Assembly (NCBI GenBank): GCA_013396655.1
Contig: WBMV01007391.1
Span: 313,017-377,016, forward strand
Reading direction: 5' to 3'
DNA: 64,000 nucleotides
From: Campylorhamphus procurvoides
Taxonomy: Eukaryota > Chordata > Aves > Passeriformes > Dendrocolaptidae
Part shown: one piece after another, positions 37,990 through 50,000 of the stretch
Numbering within the stretch: the stretch's first letter is position 1
Layout of the letters: each line of letters opens with the position of its first letter
Translations under genes and position numbers: made by a program
Notes under the pieces: generated by a model
What the model was told of the DNA's origin: nothing
The model's database searches: none
The model's input: only the letters and a program-made list of their open reading frames with translations

Positions 37990-38480
37990 GGAGCTTTCCA
38001 ATATACAGCAGTCTGGACTGTTACTGTGACAGTCTCTGTGGCAGGCCACTACGGTCACTCCGATAACATCTCCAATGATGAAGGAAATGGAAAACATGAG
38101 ACAAAGTAATAAAATATACAGGTGATATCGATCAGAACACGAGTCTCCAAAGCTAGCATCATTATTGCTTAATTAGCTTTGTAGAAAGAGGGTCTTTAGA
38201 TAAAGCAACAGTCCGAATCTTATGTTTTCCTCCTATCCTATTCCAGTAGTTGTTTACGAGCTTTAGAAAGCGAGTTTTAGAGCAAATGCAACTCTCGAGT
38301 CCTCCCTCCGCTCTTCACTACTCAGGGTGCCCAGTCATGGGTGGTAGCCTTTCCTGTTTGACCCACGCGTTGAAAACCGCTGCAGCTTAAAGTATCTTTT
38401 CCAATACTATGCTCACAGTCCTCTAAAAAGTACCAGCATCTTGCCGATCTTGTATTTATTGATATGATAAGAATTTCTTT
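37990..38480. promoter_or_regulatory. Candidate cardiac-type enhancer with GATA sites
   Basis: This block is about 2.3-2.8 kb upstream of the predicted HAND2 start. It has CCGATAAC near 38060, AGATAA at 38198-38203, TGATAAG at 38465-38471, and a homeodomain site CTTAATTAGC near 38168-38177. The mouse Hand2 cardiac enhancer lies about 2.7-4.2 kb upstream and depends on GATA sites (published). Position and motif agreement suggest, but do not prove, orthology. Confidence 0.35.
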
Positions 38481-38500
38481 TGAGCACAAATCATATCCTG

Positions 38501-38594
38501 AAAAAAAGGGGGGAGAAAAAATAAAAGAAAAGAAAAAGAAAAGAAAAATAAAAAGAAAAAAAGAAAAAGAAAAGAAAAAGAAAAGGAAAAGAAG
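38501..38594 (+). repeat. A-rich (AAAAG)n low-complexity tract
   Basis: About 95 purine bases of AAAAG/AAAAAG type, with occasional T. Confidence 0.92.
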
Positions 38595-38829
38595 CCCTAG
38601 CCTTATGTCACTTAATTCCTTGCCAAAATGTTTGCATGTTAGGCTGCGATTTATCTGAACTCTTCTGCCAGACAGGACATTCCTAGCTTGCTATAATAAA
38701 GAAATTTTGGTGGCGACTGTGTCAAGGCTGGTTTTGTCTTTCTCTTTCCAATTTTAAAATTTATTTTATTTTGTCGAGTGTATGGGGGGCTTTATCTTTT
38801 TTTTCTTTTTTTACTCTGCTTTTGTTGCC

Positions 38830-39040
38830 TCTCCAGCACGAGGGGCTGAGCGGGAGAAAGGGGTTGCCCTTGTCCCCCAATGGGTGCCCCGTGGCGCCCG
38901 GGGAGCGGGCGGCAGGAGCCCGAGGAGTGAGGCGGCAGCGGGGGATGGTCGGCAGGGAGCCCGCTCAGCGCCAGCGGGGCCACTCGCTGCCCTGCCCCGG
39001 AGCTCAGTCGCCTCCGGTCTGCTTATCGCCAGGTCACTTC
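38830..39040. other. CpG-rich block upstream of HAND2
   Basis: GC-rich sequence with dense CpG about 3.2 kb upstream. Frames on both strands are proline/arginine-rich shadows. No gene is recognised. Confidence 0.4.
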
Positions 39041-39049
39041 TCTCCTCCG

Positions 39050-39175
39050 GGCCAAGAGTAGGATGGGAATTGGGATAACAGAACAATAAAGCTGTGCCCC
39101 TATCCCCCGGGCTTATGTGAATTAAGCTAAATTGCAAATTAAGCTAATTTCTCCGAATCAGTCGGGAAAAACCGT
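39050..39175. promoter_or_regulatory. Candidate enhancer segment with GATA and homeodomain cores
   Basis: GGATAAC near 39073 is followed by acaataaagc, then gtgaattaagctaaattgc and attaagctaatttc, a doubled AATTAAGCTAA motif (about 39118 and 39137). It is about 3.4 kb upstream of HAND2, within the mouse cardiac enhancer distance range. Confidence 0.3.
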
Positions 39176-40149
39176 ATGGAAACAGGGACGAGGTACGGAA
39201 GCTGGGTGGTCAGAAACCCACATCTGCTGGGGACTCCTGTGTTGGCTGGCTGGGAGCACCGCAGCCAGCCCGGGACAGCCCCCATAAGGAGCAGGCCAGG
39301 GACAGAGGAGCATCTAGCCGGTGCCTGGGCGGTCAGCGTCCCGTTCATTTGCATCTTTACCACATCTTCCTTTTGAGGAGCGTACGATACCGGAGGGGCG
39401 ATTTTGGGGGACAGGACGGTATGCGGGACAGGGCAGCGGTGGCAGCGGCGGTAGCGGCGGCCCCGCGACAGCACTGCGGTACCCGGTACCGAACTCAGAC
39501 CCACCCGTCCCTGCTCAGTACAGCAGCGCCGGAGTGTCCTCCACAGTTTTCATTAAAGCAAAGAAACAGACACAGGGCAGGCATCCCGTCCTTTGCTTTT
39601 GAGTCGCTGCCCTAGGCGGGCAGCCCCCACGACGGCTCTCGTCCCTGCAGCTCCTGAAGTACCGGGGTGCCGATTCCCTCTCCTTCCGCCCGGCTGCCTA
39701 CCATATCACCCAGTCTCTCAGTGCACGGCTTGAAAAGCCAAGACGCGTTTCAATTTATAGAGTGCATGATGTCATTGACCCGGGACCAAACGTATCAGAA
39801 AGGTGTATCGTTCTCAGATGGATTTGGGGACCGCTGGAGCAGGCCGTGTACCAGGGATGCCAAGCCTGCTGTCCCTGGACCATTCCTTAGGAGTTCGCAA
39901 AAGGACGTAAACCCGGAAGAAAACGGATTTTTGAAAAGAGGCATGGAGAAATATCATTCGGAGGTCAATATGTCAGTGCGGGTTAATGAAAAGGACTTGT
40001 GCCTAATGGGCCTGCTTGCACCCTCTCTTGCGCTCACACAACCTGGATTTAAAAGTCCAGGGCAGAGGCGGGATCGGGCCCAGCAGGCCGGGATTAATTG
40101 CTGCCTTTTGAGGTGGAGGAACCCTGGTTTACGTTACTATTATCGTTAA

Positions 40150-40400
40150 TGAACACTCACATATTACAGGCATGATAATCTCGCAGTCGTTGCGTGTACC
40201 GGAAAAAAAAAAGAAAAAAAGAGAAAAGAAAATTAAAAAAAGACCAGGGACGAGAAAAACCCAAGACTCTGAACATTTCCTAAGTCACAATGAAGTCACA
40301 ATGATTGGCGGTAAGCACTGGACCCTATGCGTTTAATTACTGCATGTGCAAGCAATTATTCGAGGATTGCTTATATTTGTGACCAAGGATCCAGAGTTGC
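40150..40400. promoter_or_regulatory. Candidate regulatory element with repeated AGTCACAATGA
   Basis: This contains TGATAATC near 40166, an A-rich run at 40201-40241, and two close copies of a tcacaatga motif (about 40286 and 40296; SOX-like ACAAT). It also has tttaattactgcatg and two aattattcg/gattgct segments. The sequence is unique outside the A-run. Confidence 0.25.
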
Positions 40401-41079
40401 ATTTAGACCCTAGACAGAATCACAGAAAGAAACGAAAAACATGGCGAATTCCAAACGAGACCCCTTCTTTGCGAGAAGGACAGTAATAAGGACCTTACAA
40501 AATTTTCCAGTGAACTCAGTGTGCCTCTATTTATTCGAATTGTTATATATATATATCCTATACATGCACATGTATAAACAAACATATGTATACAGACAAA
40601 CAATGTTTTTCCATGTAATATTGTTTGCATTCCTGGGAAAGAGCATCTTAATATTCTCTTGAACTCGACGCTGATGAAATAGTTCACCAATGTAATTGAC
40701 TTCATTAATGAATATTTTGTCCTCCAGCATCTGAAATTTAGGCGTTGGAGGAAGAAGGTTAGGCTGGCATCGTTTTTGGTTTAAGCTAACCAAAATCAAC
40801 ACTTCTATTGTTATTCTTCATGAAAAGTCTCCATTTAACGAGACTGGAGTTTAAGAAATAGTTACAGATCAAAGGTAATCTCACTTGGCTTAAAAAAAGT
40901 AAAAAAATTCCCTCCGGAGCAGTGAAAATTAACAGCAATTTTACCCTAACCACAAGCCCCAAAATGTCAGTGTCGTCCTGCCAGTGCCCCCCGCGCCGTA
41001 TACCTGCCGCACTGCACCCCGCTCCCCCTTGCCCGGGACCAGTTGCAGCACATGGCCTCTTCTGAAAACTCAGCGGCTG

Positions 41080-41270
41080 AGTCCTGCAAATGTAGGCTGC
41101 ACACTTTTTGGAGGCATCAGCCCGTACCGCAATTCCTATATGCGTATCTCGATGTAATTGAACCGGCTGAGTGAGGTCTTTTTGGTAATTTGGATACACC
41201 AAGTCTCCAGTTAATGACATATAATCAGCCTTTAGGTCGCTTGGTCATTCTCTTATTACAAACCCCTCCT
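41080..41270. promoter_or_regulatory. Candidate AT-rich upstream element
   Basis: This is unique sequence with tgtaattgaacc, ggtaatttgg, agttaatgacatataatc and ttattacaaac. ATTA cores occur throughout with no simple repeats. It lies 5.4 kb upstream of HAND2. The call is motif-based only. Confidence 0.22.
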
Positions 41271-41944
41271 GCTCTCTCTGATCTCCTTTCAAACTAAATT
41301 TCACACAAACAAATAAAGTAAGACAGGGACAAGTCCCTAAAATGCAAGAGAGAAATACTGGAGAATTGCTCGTGGGGAACTATAAACATTTTTTAAAAGA
41401 AAAAGCCGAAAAGATAGGACAGAACATCTTATCGAGAAAGAGACCATTGTATACAAAACACGGAGGGAAAACCGGTCTGGCTTCTGTTAAATGTGACATA
41501 AAATTAAAATAAAATAATTACAAACAGAAATGGCTTTACATAAACAGAAGACCGGAGACTTTACTAGAAATGTTGTACCGCGTACTGTAATTTGTTCGTA
41601 CAGATGATACAACCTATCTGTGTATACGTAAAATGTTTATTTGCTTCACTTTAGCCGGAAAATTTTTTTTATTCTTCTTTTCAGGAAAGTTAAGAAGCCG
41701 GAAAATGGAGAACTGAGTGTCATGTACCTCCCCAGACCTGCAGGGAAACAGAGCCGGGGCCAAAATGTGTGGGTGTAAACGCGACAACAAAAATAAATAT
41801 TTTACATCACCGTGCAGAACTTATTTTATTAAGTCAACACTTTGTTTTCCTGCTTTTCACTCTTTCTTTTCTCTAGGGAGAGAGAATGTTCACTTTTTAT
41901 TAGGTATTCCCTAAAAGTTTATTTTGATTCCCGTCCAGGTGTAT

Positions 41945-42000
41945 ATGCATACATACATGTATACATATCTATATATATATATATATACACACAAATACAC
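41945..42000 (+). repeat. TA/CA dinucleotide-rich repeat
   Basis: Degenerate atacatacatgtata is followed by a pure TA run and a short CA run. Confidence 0.88.
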
Positions 42001-42529
42001 GATCAACAGGCTGACCGTGATGTGTGAACAGAGACTGGTGCAATGGCCGAGCAGAGGGGCAAGCAGACATGCCCCAGGAAAGATCCCAGGACCCTTCAGG
42101 CTGCAGGCAGTTGATTGGGAAAGCAAGCCCTGTTTTTTGGAACCTAAATTGATTTATAAAGTGGCGATTGTGGAGATCTCAATGTCGTTCAAGTGTTACT
42201 CCTTGGAGAAAGCAGCCTGCAGAAGAGGTCTGTGATCCACACTCCCTCACAGGCATTAGCGCCTTTCAAAATATTATCAACATACGTTTTACCAGAGGTC
42301 TCATTTCTGTGTAATACGGGGCTCAGACAGGCGCTAATCACGTAGCGTGTGCAAGGTTGCGAGAATGCGCGTCAGGGCAGCCTCACATAGTAAGAGAAAT
42401 GGGAGCGATGGATACATGAAAGGGAGTGTCACTGTTCTCCGCGCAGTGCGTGTCGGCGTGACACATGCCGTTACTTGTTCGATAAGTTCACGGTCTTTTC
42501 AGCATTTCTAAGAGCTGATTTATTTTCCC

Positions 42530-42900
42530 CGCCCGCCCTTAAGCTATTGGGTTGAAGCATCGGCCCGTAGCCACCCGGCGATCCGACCCAGTACATCCAC
42601 GGGCGATGGGGGCAGTGCCCCGACGCCGCGGTCCCCTCGGGGCGCACGCTTGGGGGTACTGCCGTCTCCTCCGGGAGGCACCCGGGATGCTCAGCCTTGT
42701 CCCGGCATTGCCCTGGCGGGGCCGCCGCCACCCCTCCCACCGGCCCGTGGTCAAAATACTGAAGGCCGAGGGGAAGGAGGCGGGCTGGCCCCCGCTGTCC
42801 ACCGCAACTACCCGGGGCGGGCGGCCCCGGCAGCGCCCCGCGGGCGGTGCCGCGCCCGGGAGGAGCCCCGCCGGGTTAGGGGCGGCTGGAAAGGGTTAAG
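42530..42900. other. CpG-island-like block about 7 kb upstream of HAND2
   Basis: This is one of the densest CpG segments in the upstream flank. All open frames are GC-driven shadows. It directly adjoins the candidate arch enhancer. Confidence 0.45.
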
Positions 42901-43130
42901 CGCTTCCCCTCCTCCTGCTGGAGCCCTCTGAATGCCACTGCTTTCCTCTAGAGGTCTCATTAGGGAAACCCTAACTGCTATTTTCAACGTTTCCTCAATC
43001 AAGCGCCTTTAAATAGAGCTCCGCAAACAAATTGGCGGCAAAAAGCGCAGATCTTGTCACGGGTGACGCCGATCCAATATTTCACCCTTGTTTGCTTTGT
43101 AATTACAGCCCGGCTTGTGGCTACCGGCAC
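42890..43130. promoter_or_regulatory. Candidate branchial-arch-type HAND2 enhancer
   Basis: This lies about 7.2-7.4 kb upstream of the predicted start. The mouse Hand2 branchial arch enhancer lies about 6.6-7.4 kb upstream and uses ATTA homeodomain (Dlx6) sites (published). Here TAATTA is at 43100-43105 and TCATTAG at 42958-42964. Two forkhead-like sites face each other (GCAAACAA about 43023-43030, TTGTTTGC about 43088-43095), with TTGGCGGC between them. The block is unique and non-repetitive. Orthology is inferred from position and motif type. Confidence 0.4.
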
Positions 43131-44089
43131 ACCGAGGCGAGCTCCCCTTGTCCCCCTCTGCCCCCTCCTCTGCCGTACCGCCCCGCAAACACCCTTCCCG
43201 GGGCAGAGGGTTGAGCGGGACCGCCCGCAGGAGTCACTGAGCAAGTGATCTTCGGTCAAAATCAAAAATCAAACTGAAAAGCAGAATCTCCTCTTCCGAA
43301 TGCTGAGTTGTTTGTNCTCTGAAGCCACGAGCTTTCCAGCAGAAGAGATTCCCCTGGAACGCCGCCTTGCCCTCCGTGCCAGACTGTGCCCACGCAGGGT
43401 AGTCTAAGCTATTGGTTTGGTCGGCGGGCTTTGCTTCCTCTCTCTCTGCTAAAATGCTCTTATGATTTGTTATATTTTCCACAGTTGCTTATTCTTGTTT
43501 GTCTGTTGTACAGAGCCGCTTTAAATCTTCGCCAGGAAGAATAACAGTTAAAACTTCTCGGACGGGTTCCTACAGGTTTGCGGACTGGTGCGGGTCCACC
43601 TCAGTCCCTGCACAACGACCCCTGGGCACACACCAGGTCTCGATAAGCCTCATTACTGCGGCTCGGGGCGGCGGTATCAACGCAAAGAGGAGCTAATTCG
43701 ATTATGTCTGAAAGCCCGGGTGTAACAGAGGGGAATTTGGCTTTTATGAACTAAGCTGCTGTATTTTCTTTGCTATAAACCGACGAGAATATTTTATGAT
43801 GGAGGGGAACAGTATAGCACAAAAGGGAAATATGACAATAAATCTCTTTTTATGGATTCTCTTTAGTAGCAAAACACAGAGATACAGCGGTTTTATGACT
43901 CCACTATTTTGCAGGTACATCTAAAGATACCTACGTAGAAAACAATACCACATATTCCTCTTTCCAGCCGCCCTGGATGGCAGAAATCCAACTCCCTCAG
44001 TTAAGTGACAAAATTCCCTGTGACTTCCAAGGGAGCAACACTGGCGCAGGACTTCACCTCTGCCCACTGCAAGGATATGCTTCAATTAC

Positions 44090-44112
44090 TTATGGTGCCA
44101 CTGGCACCATAA
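44090..44112. repeat. Perfect 23-base palindrome
   Basis: An 11-base arm, TTATGGTGCCA, is mirrored by TGGCACCATAA around a single central C. AATTAC flanks both sides. It could be a dimeric protein-binding site or a small hairpin. Confidence 0.9.
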
Positions 44113-46139
44113 TTACACTTTCATAGTTTACTGATACACACAACTTTTAGTCAGAAATAATGTTCCATCTTCCATCTCATAGTGAGTACAGCAGTTTTCT
44201 TTCTAGTTATGCCAGTACTATCGAGGTTTGAGATAATTTATGCATCCATAGACCTGAAATACAGCTTTAGTTTAATTTTTTTCTTTCTGTAAGAAATGAT
44301 TCACATGCTAGAATCAAGATAGGTATGTCAGGGGAAGTGGCAAAGTGTCAAAGGGGCTAATGCTCCTTGAATTAAGTGCAGGTTCTGCATATAATTTCCT
44401 TTAAGGTTTTAAATCCTGGATGTTTTCTCAGAGTCACGTTCTGCTGTTAAAAAAAAACGTTCATACATTCTCAAACTTTTTATACAATGGAAGCATATTT
44501 GCATTTAAGGTGTTAGACATTTTTTATCTATCTCCATGCCATGTTTTTGTTTTTTCTTATGATCAAGTCCTGATATTGTTTACACTGAGCAACCAGATCC
44601 AGGTCTAGGTCACCTAGAGAGCAGGGAATAGCTAGTAGGTTCAGTTGTCTCCTGCTGGGCTGCAGTGATTTGGAAGCGCAGCCTTTGAAACACTTGCTTC
44701 ACATATCTTACAGTGCAGAGCTTTTCCTATCTCAGTACACACATATGCATGCAGCATGGTGCTTTTAGGGACTGGTCACTTGGAAGACCAACAGATATGA
44801 AAGCAGAATGCAGATGGAGAATATGCAGCTAAACGTTTTTTTTTTTTAAGTAAGTCCTTTTAGTTATTTTTTTTTCATGTACTGCTAAATGAAAGTCACA
44901 GAGCTCTTTGATTCCTGTATATTTTTTTTTAGAACAGGTAAATAGATTAATGGCCCTGATCTTACTGTAGAATGGTTGTAGGATGACCAGTTCTCATATG
45001 TCAATCCTAATCATATGTGGAAGAACACCTACAAAACACATCTATGGGGAAAAGAAAGATCACAAAAACTCACAGAAACAGACCTCATCAGTAGAAGTTG
45101 AGCTGCTTGAGCCAACTGCTGCTCAGAGTGGCACCTATTTCTGTGTTTCGAAGTTTTGAATGTGCATACTCTTGGTGGAAAAAATTTGTACATAGTCAAA
45201 TTAGCTCATATACCATTACCTGTCTTGCACAGGGAGACAGAACACAGTGCAGGCTGGTTTTACAGTTTCTCACTGAGCAGAGTAGCCTGGACTGAGCTCC
45301 GTTCTGTTGCACTAAAGGCCTGCAAGCACTTTTTTGTAGTCACTTCAAGGACCTTTCTACACTAGACTGCAGTCTGCAGTGCAGGCAGAGTAATGGGAAA
45401 AGTGAGTACTGTATATGCATGCATCTTTGCTCACCTGGAGGCCAGGGTGTGCCCTTCATACCCTGGAGTCCACAAAGGGCTTCCCCTGATTCCAGTTGTG
45501 TATTATTCATGAAGATATGTCCTAGCTTGTGAAAACAGTATGTGACATTTTTTGTGATATACATGCACACATCTGGGCTGCATGTGTGGCAAAGTAAAGA
45601 CACATTACAAACAATTTTACATGTGCATTTTTCCAAGTATGGGTCTATGAGTCTGTGATACAACACATCTACAGTGCAGAAAATTACATTCTTCTGCAAA
45701 GGAAGGAATTTAAAGTGGCTTTCAAACTAAAAAAAAACCCAAACAAACAGCACTGTTCTTGGTAACACAGTTAGTAGCAGTTTATTTCTCCTGGTGGCTC
45801 CTGAATTTCTCTGCAAACTCACCATGATGGAGTGTTCCTCCTAAGCAGCAACACACACACAGCAATCAGAATATTTCAGATATTCATTTCTATAGGCTGA
45901 TGTTATTAAAATTAAAAACATCTGCTTTAAGGAATGCAGATTTTCTGGATGTAAATTCTTCTCTACTCCCACAGTAATTTCAGCTACTCGGGGAAACAGA
46001 ATGTGATCCTAAACAGTCATTGCATTGTTTGACACAGTAGCAAATGGAACAATGTTGCCCTTAATGTTGTTGTAATTCAATAGACAATTGAAATTGGATA
46101 AAGGCTTTCATCTGGGAACACTCTTCTAATAAGTCTGTA

Positions 46140-46385
46140 GGTAACGGGAATCTTATTGCCTGCTGCTCTGTGACCATCAGGCCCTGCGCACTGGGCAAGT
46201 TTCACCCTCATCTTGCCGAGACAGCTCCTGAAGGGATGAGTTTGTGCCTGCGATAGGCTTTTAAGTGCTTGTCTGTTATCAGTTCCCCGACACAGTTTTG
46301 TAACTGAGGAGAGCGGTGAATGGAGCCCCAGCTGCCTGTGTTTCAGATGCTATCGCCTAATCCTGATTAGAGGCACCGTGGGTTA
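46140..46385. promoter_or_regulatory. Candidate regulatory element with paired homeodomain site
   Basis: This is a block of higher GC than the surrounding desert, ending in the palindrome CTAATCCTGATTAG (46357-46370). That is two inverted TAATC-type (K50 homeodomain, such as PITX/OTX) half sites. It has no repeats. The local composition island suggests constraint. Confidence 0.3.
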
Positions 46386-46988
46386 GAAATTCCTAGCAAA
46401 GTCAGGGGAAAGAAACTTCCTCTGTTTTGCATACCCCTTAAAAATCGTTGGGAAAATCTTCTATTCTTGTGTTGGCTTCTCTTACACTGAAGCTTTGAAG
46501 TAGTATTGACTACCACGTAGCACATTGATTGCTGTGCTAATGACATAAGCGCAAACAACATCAAAGGTGGAGTTACACTGAATGTTGTGGTATTTCCATG
46601 AGATATTTTATTGCTTTTCCCAGTCAGACTGACTCTAAATAGAGAAAAAGTCCAGAAGTTGCAAATGGAAAGTATTGATTCCACAGGCATGGGAATAAAG
46701 AAAAACGGAAGATAATCCAGGGAAGGACACTTTCCTCAACTACAGGTTGGTGGGGCATAACTAAGAAAGCACTGTGTGACATATGAGTGTGCACAGTGCT
46801 ACCCAGAATAATAGAAATTAATGCCCTTTTCTTACTCTGACTCCTTATAAATCTGCCACTGGGTAAATTTGGGTGTATCAGAAATGATGTATAAATGGAC
46901 ACTGACAAAATATCCATTAGCAAAAACTAAATCCACCAAATACCTCAATACCTATCTATCTTTTAGAAAAGAATTGTCAATATTCGAT

Positions 46989-47025
46989 ATTTAATATATA
47001 ATACTAATAGTTATTATATATTAAT
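46989..47025. repeat. AT-only inverted repeat
   Basis: The arms 46991-47002 and 47013-47024 are perfect 12-base reverse complements of A/T, in an A+T-only stretch of about 60 bases (46987-47046). Possible cruciform or matrix-attachment type DNA. Confidence 0.75.
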
Positions 47026-50000
47026 ATATAATATTAAATAATTCAAATACTTTTCCACATTGCAAAGAATTGGTCCTTCCTTTGGGTTGTAGGTAAAAGA
47101 ATATGGAGAGAAATTCTCTTTTAGGGGGATCTGGAAAACTGTCAGGCCATTTAAAATCCTGATTGCCACTATACCTTCCCATGGTTGCTCTCAACAGGAA
47201 ATTTGATATTTGTAGGGTGGAAGTTATGAAGTTATAAATAAGATGAAATCAGTACTTTAAATTCTAATATTATTTGTATCCTATGTAAGTTGACAAATAC
47301 ACCTACACATAAAAACCCAACAAACCCAGGATCTAAATGTTTCCTTTCAGTATTTACATCTCAACCATGTTAGCCAGTGTTCTAGTTCAAAAGACATGTT
47401 GCAATCTGGCAGGATTAGCAATATTTGAAATATTCACCTCTTGAAAAATGTCTGATGCTGCTTCCTTGGGATATTCATGGAACATGGTTTCCTGGAGGCA
47501 GGTGTCTTCATTCTGTCTGTCCACATGGAGTTTCACTAAGTAACGTGTGCTTCACAGAGTTCACCAGATGTGGGTCACCATAGAAATCTAAACTATTTGT
47601 GCCTTTAAATCTGGAGATTAAAAAAATCAGAAAAAAAAAGTAAAATCCTTTCATTATTTCTGACTTGAAGGAAATGTTTATAGAAGGGAAATAGCTGATT
47701 ATGAGGCAAATGTACTTCTTATAATTATGGCTATGAAACACTGGTTGCTTGTCTTGTCTGCAATAAGAAATGGTGCCAGTGGACTATGTGTTAAACATTT
47801 AGTCTGTGGACAGGCAAATCACATTTTACTTCCTTGATATATGAAGAGCAGAACAAGAGTTGTCAGGTAGAACTCCACTGTTGAAAACTAGAGGTAGGTT
47901 GGAAAGGGCACATGAACACAAAGATCCATTGCAGTCCAGGGGATGTTATATAGGGGTATAGATACAATAATAAGAATAAAGAAAGTTGGAAAAGTTTTTT
48001 TCAGTGACTCAAAAATACTGCAAATAAAACTATTATTAAACTAGATTAAATGAAGAGGAAATTTGCTTCAGGTTTTAGACCCAAGAATGTTCTTTGTGCC
48101 TCTATCCATTTTTGTTCTCCATGTACCCTGTGCTGTTTACACGAGCATTATCTTGTTTATTTTACAGATATTATGCTTCATAGAAACTAATCAACAGAAT
48201 ATTTTTTTCATGACAAAAAGTGATTGTCAAATTGCTCAAGTTGCTTTTATACAGCATTCTTGCATTTGTGATAGTGTGATATTTAATAAAGTGTTTATAA
48301 AGGCAGATATAATAGTTTATCAGATCTTGGGCAGTCATAATAACAAAACTGCCCTTACCCTGAGTGTTACGTACTTTGTAATTTACAGTACAGCTCTTTC
48401 AAAATTACTTGATGAATTGAGAAATTTGCCTACCAAAGAAACAATCTTATAAGAAATAAAATATTTTCTTAAATTTTTTCTGTTATTTAGTCTCCATGCA
48501 AATCATTAGTAACAGCTTGGACTCAGACACTATATTCCCTATAGCATGCAACACATGCATGCTGTATGATATTTTCATACAGTACAATCTATTTAAATTT
48601 CCAGTAGAAGAGACATTTCAGCTTAAAATGCTACATGTCTAAAATGCTATCCTGCACAAACAATGTGATAAAGTGAAGGGAAAGACCAAAAGAAAGCTGA
48701 AGACCTTACAGTAGGAATCTAATGGAGCAATTCAAATGGGAGCTAATAGCATATGAGGCCATGAATAGAGAATGGAGCCTTTCATTTCTGTGTTGCTAGT
48801 CCAAGTCCCTACCAATTTATGTCAAGTCTGTTTGGTGGATTCACTGTAACAGCATGTGTACAGACTTCTTCATCAGGAAACAAAGCCTGTACCAATGACT
48901 CCAGTCTTCCTCTCTGCTGAAGGACCTACTCCAAGAAATCCATCTGGCAAACAACAGAAGACTCGGGTATGAGCTCTAACCTAATACTAACCTCTCCTCA
49001 TTCTTCCTCAAATTTCACAGTCTTGTTATTCCCTGTGCATGGTCTGTCTGCTTTTGCATGGAAAAGAAAAAGAAGATAGACATTTACAGGCAGAGAACTG
49101 TTATTTGTAACTCATGGCTGATTTTTGGTCTGTAATGAGGTAACTACCTCCTTGATAGTCTATAATTTACTTAATCCTTATGGTGGCAGCAGCTTCTGCA
49201 GTTATCCAAGGCACGTTTTTCTAGATACAAAACATCCTTAATAGTTGCTGTGAAATCGTCATCCAGTCACACTTCCACATTCTATATGGTTTACACTTTG
49301 ACGTTCTATATCATTAAGGAGGAAAAGTATCATTCATGCATGCTTACACTGCTCATCTTCTCATTTTTAAGCAGCATAAATAAACTTCAAATTCACATTC
49401 CCCTGTAAGCAGGTATATCTTCTATATATATGAGGCAAATATAGGCCTCATATTGCTAACAGGAAGTTTTGATGCACAAAATTACCATTGTTCTTTTCAA
49501 AAAGAATGGTGAATTTTAATTCTTGATCAGGTTTGGCCTGAGAAAAGTGCAGAAATTACACTCTGCTGGAGTCAAAAAACCCCAAAACAACAAATCACCC
49601 ACAATCCCCAAAAAACTGATCATCGTGCAAGGAGAAAGTGGCTTCTTTAGATGTTTAAGAATTTCTTGTCAGTTTGCGGGATGTCTAGGAAAGATGAACA
49701 ATTTTTTCTGTCCTTATTGCTAGTTTTGGTGGACATGTATGTCAGTCCAAGGTGATTATTTGATATGAGAAGTGAAACAGTAGAGAATGGGTGATGGTCT
49801 GTGATTGAATGTGATATGGGTAGATAAACAATTTTCACCTACAAGACATGATAAAGCATGTTCTTAAAGGGTTTTATAGGAGACTGTAAAATTAATCTGT
49901 TTTACTGAATTTTTTTTTTTTTTGCTAAAGTAAGGATTACAGTCAAGAATCTACCAGGATGGGGTTATGGGAGGGTCAGCTACATGATTTCTTGCAACAT

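Noticed and set aside
48063..48452. 129-codon hydrophobic plus-strand frame
   Set aside because: The composition follows the AT-rich DNA (Ile/Phe/Leu-rich). No domain, splice context or signal I can identify.
48543..48563. Inverted repeat AGCATGCA/TGCATGCT
   Set aside because: Eight-base arms of alternating purine/pyrimidine are short enough to occur by chance in this length of DNA.
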